This document shows, piece after piece, positions 1 through 4,398 of a stretch of DNA of 5,347 nt. The notes under the pieces are model-generated. The model was not told the DNA's origin. It searched no databases and worked only from the letters and a program-made list of their open reading frames with translations. Every line of letters begins with the position of its first letter. The stretch's first letter is position 1. Position numbers and translations under genes: made by a program. The DNA comes from Alphaproteobacteria bacterium (GTDB lineage Bacteria; Pseudomonadota; Alphaproteobacteria; Rhodobacterales; Rhodobacteraceae). The stretch covers positions 1 to 5,347 of the forward strand of contig JAJRRX010000079.1 of NCBI GenBank assembly GCA_024279075.1, in the 5' to 3' direction.

Positions 1-604
1 CCGAAAACTCCTGCCCCAGCGTTAGCGGCGTGGCGTCCTGCGTATGCGTCCGCCCGATTTTGATGATGTCTTTGAATGCCTCGGCCTTCGCCTCCAGCCC
101 TTCAGCCAGCGCCACCAGCCCCGGCATCAGCACATCGCGCACGCTCATGGCGGTCGCTATATGCATGGCGGTGGGGAAGGTATCGTTGGAGCTTTGCCCC
201 ATGTTGCAATGGTCATTCGGGTGCACAGGGTCTTTGCTGCCTATCACCCCGCCCAGCATCTCAATCGCCCGATTGGCAATCACCTCATTAGCGTTCATGT
301 TGCTCTGGGTGCCAGAGCCGGTTTGCCACACCACCAGCGGAAAATGGTCATCAAGCTTGCCGTCAATTACCTCACCTGCCGCCTCAACAATCGCATTGCC
401 GATTTTGGCCTCAAGGCTGCCAGACGCCATATTTTCCTGCGCACAGGCCTGCTTAATCACCCCAAGTGCGCGCACAATCGCCACGGGCTGCTTTTCCCAG
501 CCAATCGGAAAATTCATCAACGAGCGCTGAGTCTGCGCCCCCCAATACTTGTCAACAGGCACTTCGAGCGGGCCAAAACTATCGGTTTCTGTGCGAGTGG
601 TCAT
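1..604 (-). CDS. fumC: Fumarate hydratase, class II (N-terminal part)
   Basis: This is the iron-independent fumarase that interconverts fumarate and malate in the cytosolic TCA cycle. The 201 visible codons cover the N-terminal domain and the start of the central helical bundle. The substrate-site motif GSGTQSNMNANE lies at residues 96-107 and HPNDHCNMGQSSND at 128-141, where H128 matches the B-site histidine of the family. GRTHTQDATPLTLGQEF lies at 184-200, and its H187 matches the active-site histidine (H188 in E. coli FumC). The ATG at 604-602 is chosen because the protein starts in the usual family manner (MTTRTETDSFGPLEVP) and an AGAGGA stretch sits about 9 nt upstream. Class II fumarases are about 460 residues, so roughly 260 residues, including the flexible serine loop (GSSxMPxKxN), lie beyond the left edge. 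No frameshift is visible. Aspartase and other members of the superfamily are less likely given the motif details. Confidence 0.96.
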   Translation of the reverse strand, partial: MTTRTETDSFGPLEVPVDKYWGAQTQRSLMNFPIGWEKQPVAIVRALGVIKQACAQENMASGSLEAKIGNAIVEAAGEVIDGKLDDHFPLVVWQTGSGTQSNMNANEVIANRAIEMLGGVIGSKDPVHPNDHCNMGQSSNDTFPTAMHIATAMSVRDVLMPGLVALAEGLEAKAEAFKDIIKIGRTHTQDATPLTLGQEFS

Positions 605-638
605 AAGGGCATCCTCTGGTTGGGCCAGTTACAACAGC

Positions 639-667
639 GTTTTACCCCTCCGCCTCCTGCGACACAA
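639..667 (-). promoter_or_regulatory. Weak candidate promoter of fumC
   Basis: On the minus strand TTGTGT (667-662) is followed after exactly 17 nt by TAAAAC (644-639). The matches to the sigma70 consensus are only 3/6 and 4/6, so this is a possible rather than a demonstrated promoter. It would give a leader of about 30 nt ahead of the fumC start. No better-matching pair was found in the gap upstream of fumC. Confidence 0.2.
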
Positions 668-693
668 TGGCCTAAATCAAAGCGGCCGGTTTC

Positions 694-743
694 TATTTTT
701 CAAAAATACTCTGGGGTGAAGCGAAGCGAGGGGCAAAGCCCCT
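694..743. repeat. Intergenic palindromic repeat element, Rhodobacterales style
   Basis: This 208-bp gap between the methyltransferase and fumC holds two perfect inverted repeats joined by a short linker. TATTTTT (694-700), one C, and AAAAATA (702-708) form the first. AGGGGC (729-734), AAA, and GCCCCT (738-743) form the second. Between them lies CTCTGGGGTGAAGCGAAGCG. From memory, a similar combination (an A/T palindrome, ACTCTGGGGTGAA, then a GC hairpin) recurs between genes in Rhodobacteraceae genomes; I could not check copy number. On the minus strand the GC hairpin could act as a 3' stabiliser or weak terminator for the methyltransferase transcript. A smaller 5-bp stem, GCGCT/AGCGC, follows at 751-768. 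Nothing else was recognised in the gap apart from a weak fumC promoter candidate. Confidence 0.55.
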
Positions 744-812
744 GACACAGGCGCTACCCTTTCAGCGCGGCGCCAGTGCAGCCTCACCAAGCAAACAGCC
801 CTACGCGCCGCT

Positions 813-1364
813 TCAGGGTTTTTTGGTAAACACATATGGCATGGCAGGCGGCAGGTTCAGCCACACCTTTTTCAAGCACCGCCATGCCAGCCCGTTGGCT
901 TCCCGCACCGCTGGCGCAATCGGCGGCTTTGGGCCATAAGTAAATTGCACATATTTCCCGCCGTCCACCATCAGGCCAAATGCGCCCTTAATAATATTGT
1001 GCTGCACCGGCTCAGGGATCGAGAGCAGCGGAAGCCCCGAAATAACCATGCCGACATTTTCCAGCGGTAGTTCCCCAAGCGCTTGCGCATCCATCTCCAG
1101 CACATTGCAGTCCGGAAATTGCGCTTTGAGCACCTTACAAAATTTCGGGTTCATCTCCACAATAGACAGGTCCTCGGGCCTTACCCCCGCGGCCAATATT
1201 TGCCGTGTAATTACCCCCGTGCCAGCCCCAATTTCCACCACGCGGCCCGTATCAGCCGTGATCTCGGACACCATCTGCCGCGCCAGCCCCGTGCTGGATG
1301 GCGCAATCGCAGAAATGGTTTTTGGGTGGCGCACAAGCTGCCACATAAATAGTGGAAAGCTCAT
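813..1364 (-). CDS. Small class I SAM-dependent methyltransferase, phospholipid N-methyltransferase-like
   Basis: This 183-residue protein has the Rossmann-type methyltransferase core. The SAM-binding motif I is VVEIGAGTGVIT at residues 42-53. The acidic residue ending strand 2 is E70 in SIVEMNP. An acidic position follows at D92, and a motif IV-like segment, GMVISGLPLLSIP, lies at 105-117. The N-terminal segment (IAPSSTGLARQMV, 20-32) and the C-terminal NLPPAMPYVF (170-179) resemble the soluble bacterial PmtA-type enzymes that methylate phosphatidylethanolamine towards phosphatidylcholine; those are usually about 200 residues. The same fold is shared with rRNA adenine dimethylases, so the substrate is inferred, not shown, and I give no symbol. 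The start codon follows the sspB stop directly (TAAATG), with an AGGG stretch inside the last sspB codons as ribosome binding site. Co-transcription and translational coupling with sspB are therefore likely. Confidence 0.8.
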   Translation of the reverse strand: MSFPLFMWQLVRHPKTISAIAPSSTGLARQMVSEITADTGRVVEIGAGTGVITRQILAAGVRPEDLSIVEMNPKFCKVLKAQFPDCNVLEMDAQALGELPLENVGMVISGLPLLSIPEPVQHNIIKGAFGLMVDGGKYVQFTYGPKPPIAPAVREANGLAWRCLKKVWLNLPPAMPYVFTKKP

Positions 1365-1811
1365 TTAGGACCCTTTGCGAAACGCATCCAAGCTGACCAC
1401 GCCGCCGCTCTCCGGCTTCGGGGCCGCTTCTGGTTCTGGGTCCGGCTCTGGCTCATCATGAATTGGCTCAAATGCAAGCTGGAATTTGGCGTGTGGGTCG
1501 GCGAAGGTTTTGATGGCGTTGAACGGAATCACAAGTGATTCCCCAACCCCGTTAAAGCTCAGCGTAATGCCGAAACGGTCATCCATGATCGCGAGGTTGT
1601 CAAACCAGTGCTGCATAACAATCGTCATTTCCTCAGGGTATTTTGCCTTCATCCAAGCGGGCATATCCACCCCCGGCACGCGTGTATCATATACAAATAC
1701 AAAATGATGTTCGCCCGGTAAGCCTTCTTCGGAAACCTTGGCCAACAGCCCCTTCAGCATCTCACGAAAGGCGCGCTGGATCAGCTGGTTATAGTCGATT
1801 TTATTCGTCAT
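1365..1811 (-). CDS. sspB: ClpXP adaptor SspB, alphaproteobacterial type
   Basis: SspB tethers ssrA-tagged and some other substrates to the ClpXP protease in the cytosol. The 148-residue protein shows a folded N-terminal substrate-binding domain of about 115 residues. It starts with IDYNQLIQRAFREMLKGLL and includes HHFVFVYDTRVPGVDMP (35-51), MTIVMQHWFDNL (62-73) and FGITLSFNGVGESLVIPF (80-97). An acidic, proline-rich flexible linker follows at about 118-134 (EPDPEPEAAPKPE). The extreme C-terminus, VVSLDAFRK (138-146), matches the conserved ClpX-docking tail of alphaproteobacterial SspB. The ATG at 1811-1809 has only a poor purine-rich region upstream (GGGACGGGG). The methyltransferase gene starts immediately after its stop codon. 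This is one of the surest calls in the window. Confidence 0.94.
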   Translation of the reverse strand: MTNKIDYNQLIQRAFREMLKGLLAKVSEEGLPGEHHFVFVYDTRVPGVDMPAWMKAKYPEEMTIVMQHWFDNLAIMDDRFGITLSFNGVGESLVIPFNAIKTFADPHAKFQLAFEPIHDEPEPDPEPEAAPKPESGGVVSLDAFRKGS

Positions 1812-1830
1812 CGGCCCCGTCCCTGTGGCT

Positions 1831-1854
1831 GTTTTCGCTTGGGTAGCAGAAAAC
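1831..1854. repeat. Imperfect inverted repeat in the sspB leader
   Basis: GTTTTCGCT (1831-1839), a loop TGGGT, then AGC, one unpaired A, and GAAAAC (1849-1854) can form a 9-bp stem with a single bulge about 20 nt upstream of the sspB start. It lies in the 133-bp gap 1812-1944 between rimO and sspB. It could be an element of the sspB leader or an operator. No U-run follows it on either strand, so it does not look like an intrinsic terminator. No convincing sigma70 promoter for sspB was found in this gap. Confidence 0.35.
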
Positions 1855-1944
1855 GCGCGGCGGCAAAAGCGAAAGGTTTAGGAAAGTTGCCGTACGATGT
1901 GTGGTTTCCACGCACCTTTGGCGATTGGCGGGCAGAAGCCAGCC

Positions 1945-3324
1945 TTACACCAGCTTCCCCCACAGGTCATATTCACTCGCCTCGTCTACTTCGACCGAAA
2001 CAATATCCCCCACGCTCAGTCCCTCAAACCCCTCGTCAATAAACAGGTTCCCGTCTATTTCTGGCGCGTCGGCTTTGGTGCGGCAGGTGGCACCCTCGGC
2101 GTCGATCTCGTCTATGATCACGTCCAACCGTTTGCCAACCTTGGCCGCCAGTTTGGTCTCTGAAATCGTTTGGGACTTTTCCATGAAGCGGTTCCAGCGG
2201 TCTTGTTTGACCTCGTCTGGCACGTGATCAGGCAAGGCATTGCTGCGCGCGCCCGCTACGTTTTCATACTGAAAGCAGCCAACGCGGTCTAGCTGGGCTA
2301 CATCGAGCCAATCCAGCAGGTGCTGGAACTCGGCTTCCGTTTCGCCGGGGAAGCCCACAATGAAAGTGGAGCGCAGGGTGATATCGGGGCAAACGGCGCG
2401 CCATTTTGCGATTTCATCCAGCGTCCGCGCACTCGCGGCTGGGCGGGCCATGCGCTTGAGCACATCCACATGCGAGTGCTGGTAGGGGATGTCGAGATAG
2501 GGCAGTATCAGCCCCTCGGCCATCAGCGGAATCAGGTCTCGCACATGGGGGTAGGGGTAAACGTAGTGCAGGCGGACCCATGCGCCGAGGCTGCCAAGAT
2601 CGCGTGCCAGATCAGTAATATGGGCGCGGTGGCCCTTTTCTTCGGCGTATTTGATATCGAGGCCATAAGCCGAGGTATCCTGAGAGATCACCAACAGCTC
2701 TTTCACACCAGCCTCTACCAGCCGCTCCGCTTCGCGCATAACCGCATGGGCGGGGCGGCTTTGCAGCTTGCCCCGCATATCAGGAATGATGCAGAACTTG
2801 CACTTATGGTTGCAGCCCTCCGAGATTTTCAGGTAGCTGAAATGGCGTGGGGTAAGGGAGACACTGGCGGCTGGCAGCAGGTCCACAAACGGGTCCGGCG
2901 CGGGTGGCACCGCTTTATGCACCGCATCGAGCACCTGCTCATATTGGTGCGGGCCGGTAACTGCCAGCACGCTCGGGTGGGCACCGGTTATATAATCCGG
3001 CTCGGCCCCGAGGCAGCCTGTCACGATCACGCGACCATTTTCAGCCAGCGCCTCGCCAATCGCGGCGAGGCTTTCGGCCTTGGCGCTATCGAGAAAGCCG
3101 CAGGTGTTAACCACCACCGCATCGGCGCCTGTGTAATCAGGTGAAATTGCATAGCCTTCGGCGCGAAGCCGCGTAAGAATGCGCTCGCTATCTACCAAGG
3201 CTTTGGGGCAGCCAAGGCTGACCATGCCAATGCGTGGCTGGCCTGCGCGGCGGGCATTTGGCCCGGTTTCAGGCACCAAGGCGCGGGCAAGATCGGGGCG
3301 GATATTGGGGGGATTTTGGCTCAT
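1945..3324 (-). CDS. rimO: Ribosomal protein S12 (aspartate C3)-methylthiotransferase
   Basis: RimO is a radical-SAM enzyme with two iron-sulfur clusters that adds a methylthio group to the conserved aspartate of ribosomal protein S12. From the chosen start the protein has 459 residues. The N-terminal methylthiotransferase domain carries the three cluster cysteines C39 (SLGCPKALVDSERIL), C75 (VVNTCGFLDSAKAES) and C104 (VTGCLG). The radical-SAM cluster motif CxxxCxxC is C171, C175, C178 (EGCNHKCKFCIIP). LDIPYQHS (277-284) and FIVGFPGET (321-329) are typical of the family. A C-terminal TRAM domain begins near residue 390, and the protein ends ASEYDLWGKLV, a RimO hallmark separating it from the tRNA enzyme MiaB. 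The frame stays open upstream to an ATG at 3489, but that 55-residue extension is not RimO-like, and MSQNPP at 3324 is preferred. No clear Shine-Dalgarno precedes it. All catalytic cysteines are present. Confidence 0.96.
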   Translation of the reverse strand: MSQNPPNIRPDLARALVPETGPNARRAGQPRIGMVSLGCPKALVDSERILTRLRAEGYAISPDYTGADAVVVNTCGFLDSAKAESLAAIGEALAENGRVIVTGCLGAEPDYITGAHPSVLAVTGPHQYEQVLDAVHKAVPPAPDPFVDLLPAASVSLTPRHFSYLKISEGCNHKCKFCIIPDMRGKLQSRPAHAVMREAERLVEAGVKELLVISQDTSAYGLDIKYAEEKGHRAHITDLARDLGSLGAWVRLHYVYPYPHVRDLIPLMAEGLILPYLDIPYQHSHVDVLKRMARPAASARTLDEIAKWRAVCPDITLRSTFIVGFPGETEAEFQHLLDWLDVAQLDRVGCFQYENVAGARSNALPDHVPDEVKQDRWNRFMEKSQTISETKLAAKVGKRLDVIIDEIDAEGATCRTKADAPEIDGNLFIDEGFEGLSVGDIVSVEVDEASEYDLWGKLV

Positions 3325-3330
3325 AAAACG

Positions 3331-3359
3331 GGTATACCGCAGTTTATCGGCGGCGGAAA
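3331..3359 (-). promoter_or_regulatory. Possible promoter giving a leaderless rimO mRNA
   Basis: On the minus strand TATACC (3336-3331) lies 6 nt before the rimO ATG, so a transcript initiated 7 nt downstream would start at or next to the A of the start codon. With a 17-bp spacer the -35 would be TTTCCG (3359-3354), a poor match. The idea gains some weight from the lack of a Shine-Dalgarno before this start, but it is weak on sequence alone. No stronger rimO promoter was identified further upstream. Confidence 0.2.
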
Positions 3360-3420
3360 CCGCTGAAATACCAATGATTACGGGATAATTGCCGCGCGAC
3401 ACAGCGCGAAAAAGCGTTGT

Positions 3421-3441
3421 TTGGCAACAGATTTGCAACAG
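3421..3441. repeat. Direct repeat, one helical turn apart, upstream of the small-gene promoter
   Basis: TTGGCAACAG (3421-3430) and TTTGCAACAG (3432-3441) differ at one position and are spaced start to start by 11 bp. They end just before the proposed -35 hexamer at 3443, whose TTGTAA begins in the same phase. TTGCAA (3433-3438) and TTGTAA (3443-3448) also form a near inverted repeat. The placement and phasing fit a transcription factor site covering or abutting the -35 region, or one serving the divergent rimO gene. The factor is unknown. Confidence 0.4.
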
Positions 3442-3442
3442 T

Positions 3443-3471
3443 TTGTAATCTTTTCCACCTAAATATAAAAT
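3443..3471 (+). promoter_or_regulatory. Candidate sigma70 promoter of the small secreted protein gene
   Basis: TTGTAA (3443-3448, 4/6 to consensus) is followed after 17 bp by TAAAAT (3466-3471, 5/6), inside an AT-rich stretch that contrasts with the GC-rich flanks. The predicted start near 3478 would give a leader of about 80 nt containing a small GCCC-CAAT-GGGC hairpin (3514-3525) and the palindrome TTGCGCAA (3534-3541). A long leader of this kind leaves room for post-transcriptional control. Confidence 0.5.
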
Positions 3472-3559
3472 AATGGCTAGCAAATGCACATTTTTCTTTG
3501 TAGAAGCGGATTAGCCCCAATGGGCAACCTTTATTGCGCAAAATCTAAGGATTAAAAAA

Positions 3560-3745
3560 ATGAAAGCACTTAAACTCGCCGCTCTTGGCCTCGTAGCAGC
3601 TAAATCCGCCTCTGCGGGCGCTGTAACTTTCGTAGCTCCAGCAGTGGTAGCAATCGAAGAGCCAGCCCGTATGGGTGGTTCCGGTGCGTGGCTCATCCCA
3701 CTCATCATCGCTGCTGTAATTCTGTTGGCTGTGACCAAGAAGTAA
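3560..3745 (+). CDS. Small secreted or membrane-anchored protein, 61 residues, function unknown
   Basis: I do not recognise a named family. The ribosome binding site AAGGA (3547-3551) is 8 nt before the ATG, and the frame ends in tandem stops TAA TAG. Residues 1-19 look like a Sec signal peptide: K2 and K5, a hydrophobic run LAALGLVAA, then AxA at A17-S18-A19, with predicted cleavage before G20. A lysine at position 15 inside the end of the hydrophobic stretch is unusual. The mature 42 residues begin with a hydrophobic V/A/P stretch (GAVTFVAPAVVA), then IEEP, then a glycine-rich turn MGGSGAW (38-44). A 15-residue hydrophobic helix (LIPLIIAAVILLAV, about 45-58) follows, and the protein ends TKK, as in a C-terminal membrane anchor. 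From memory, Rhodobacterales carry small proteins of this layout (signal peptide, EE, Gly/Ser, PLL-rich tail), but I could not verify homology. It stands alone, divergent from rimO and convergent with lrp. A real gene is likely; the role is unknown. Confidence 0.75.
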   Translation: MKALKLAALGLVAAKSASAGAVTFVAPAVVAIEEPARMGGSGAWLIPLIIAAVILLAVTKK

Positions 3746-3760
3746 TAGCAACATTTCTTC

Positions 3761-3791
3761 TTTCGCATGAGCGAAACTGGAAATTCAGTTT
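3761..3791. terminator. Overlapping hairpins between convergent genes, probable bidirectional terminator
   Basis: TTTCGC-ATGA-GCGAAA (3761-3776) and AAACTG-GAAATT-CAGTTT (3774-3791) are two perfect 6-bp-stem inverted repeats sharing the AAA at 3774-3776, so both cannot form fully at once. They lie between the stop of the small secreted protein gene and the stop of the Lrp gene, which overlaps the second hairpin. Neither is followed by a proper U-run, so termination may be weak or factor-assisted. Position between convergent genes is the main support. Confidence 0.45.
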
Positions 3792-4254
3792 AGGCGGGCG
3801 CCACCGGCAACGGGGCGTCCGCCTTTATTTTGTCCATCACAATCTGGCTATGCACCCGCGCCACGGCTTTATGGGGTAGCAAGCTTTGATGCACCAACGC
3901 ATTGAGCGCTTTTAGATCAGCACAAAAAACCCTTAGCAAATAATCCGCCTCGCCGGTTAACGTCCACACATTGGTAACCTCTGGCAGGGTTTGTAGGTGC
4001 GCCATAAAGTTGGCTGCGATTTGGGGCGCGTGGGTGGCGGTGGTGACTTGAATAAAAGCCTCCACATGCAGGCCAAGCTTGGCAGGCGAAAGCTGGGCGC
4101 GATAACCGATAATATAGCCCGCCGCTTCTAGCCGCTGGCGGCGGCGGCCCGCTTGCGAGCTGGAAAGATGCAGGATATCACCAAGCTCTTGCGCTGTGAG
4201 TTGCGCGTTTTCCTGCAAGGCTGTTAGGAGCCGGATGTCGGTCTTATCTAGCAT
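3790..4254 (-). CDS. Lrp/AsnC-family transcriptional regulator
   Basis: This 154-residue protein has the usual family size and two domains. Residues 3-50 form the winged helix-turn-helix (LDKTDIRLLTALQENAQLT, then AQELGDILHLSSSQAGRRRQ and RLEAAGYI), with an arginine-rich recognition helix. Residues about 64-140 form the RAM effector-binding domain (EAFIQVT, then PEVTNVWTLTGEADYLLRVF). G101 in TGEADY belongs to the loop that usually contacts amino-acid ligands. The frame extends to an ATG at 4278, but AGGAG lies 5 nt before the ATG at 4254-4252, and the family typically starts near LDKTD, so the shorter form is chosen. The gene is divergent from hppD, which suggests an aromatic amino acid or related ligand and control of tyrosine degradation. 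It probably autoregulates, because palindromes cover its promoter. A short alanine/proline tail (ADAPLPVAPA) follows the RAM domain. Confidence 0.92.
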   Translation of the reverse strand: MLDKTDIRLLTALQENAQLTAQELGDILHLSSSQAGRRRQRLEAAGYIIGYRAQLSPAKLGLHVEAFIQVTTATHAPQIAANFMAHLQTLPEVTNVWTLTGEADYLLRVFCADLKALNALVHQSLLPHKAVARVHSQIVMDKIKADAPLPVAPA

Positions 4255-4260
4255 GTATGC

Positions 4261-4265
4261 TCCTG
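4261..4265 (-). promoter_or_regulatory. Ribosome binding site fixing the start of the Lrp-type gene
   Basis: On the minus strand CAGGAG is followed by CATAC and then ATG at 4254. This good Shine-Dalgarno at 5-nt spacing decides between the ATG at 4254 and the in-frame ATG at 4278, whose translation would run through it and add eight residues (MRADTGAY) not typical of the family. Confidence 0.7.
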
Positions 4266-4300
4266 TATCTGCACGCAATCAGCACCGATTAGAGAACCAG

Positions 4301-4315
4301 TGCGATATTATCGCA
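4301..4315. promoter_or_regulatory. Perfect 15-bp palindrome, probable Lrp-family operator
   Basis: TGCGATA (4301-4307), a central T, and TATCGCA (4309-4315) form a perfect inverted repeat. Its size, symmetry and AT-rich core (ATATTAT) resemble Lrp/AsnC operators. The core fits the E. coli Lrp consensus core AWATTWT, while the outer bases differ. It contains the -10 hexamer proposed for the divergent regulator gene, so binding would block that promoter. On the plus strand it also contains TATTAT (4306-4311), though without a matching -35 for hppD. Confidence 0.6.
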
Positions 4316-4335
4316 ATAATGGGCGCGTATGTCAA
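4307..4335 (-). promoter_or_regulatory. Sigma70-type promoter of the Lrp-type regulator gene
   Basis: On the minus strand a perfect TTGACA (4335-4330) is followed after 17 bp by GATAAT (4312-4307, 5/6). The transcript would start near 4300 with a leader of about 46 nt to the ATG at 4254. This is the best-matching promoter in the window. Its -35 spans the loop and arm edge of one palindrome and its -10 lies inside another, so both core elements are placed for repression. Confidence 0.65.
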
Positions 4336-4347
4336 ACATACGCGCCC
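4321..4347. repeat. Perfect 11-bp-arm inverted repeat in the lrp-hppD gap
   Basis: GGGCGCGTATG (4321-4331), a 5-nt loop TCAAA, and CATACGCGCCC (4337-4347) form a perfect inverted repeat, the strongest potential hairpin in the window. It lies about 50 nt upstream of hppD and covers the -35 of the divergent promoter. No U-run follows on either strand, so it is not a standard terminator. It could be a second operator or, if the hppD transcript starts upstream of it, a leader RNA structure. Confidence 0.6.
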
Positions 4348-4398
4348 CGCTCGCATTGGGGTTGGGCTATGTTTGCCAAAATCATAAAGGAGAGCACT

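Noticed and set aside
44..745. Long plus-strand open frame of 233 codons across the fumC region
   Set aside because: It lies opposite fumC, has a histidine/arginine/proline-rich composition with no recognisable domain, and the minus-strand protein matches fumarase throughout.
1897..1915. Inverted repeat GTGTGG-TTT-CCACGC considered as the rimO terminator
   Set aside because: On the minus strand, where rimO is transcribed, the stem is broken by a C-A mismatch and no U-run follows, so it is not a convincing terminator.
2320..3144. Plus-strand open frame of 274 codons opposite rimO
   Set aside because: The minus-strand frame encodes RimO with all six cluster cysteines and its family motifs; this frame is a by-product of GC-rich codon use.
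3325..3489. N-terminal extension of RimO starting at 3489
   Set aside because: The extra 55 residues do not resemble RimO N-termini, overlap the AT-rich divergent control region, and the MSQNPP start at 3324 fits the family.
3511..3768. Minus-strand open frames opposite the small secreted protein gene
   Set aside because: They lack a plausible ribosome binding site or recognisable composition, whereas the plus-strand frame has a Shine-Dalgarno, a signal-peptide pattern and tandem stops.
4255..4278. Earlier start of the Lrp-type regulator at 4278
   Set aside because: Its eight extra codons run through the AGGAG ribosome binding site that is well placed for the ATG at 4254, and the family usually begins near LDKTD.
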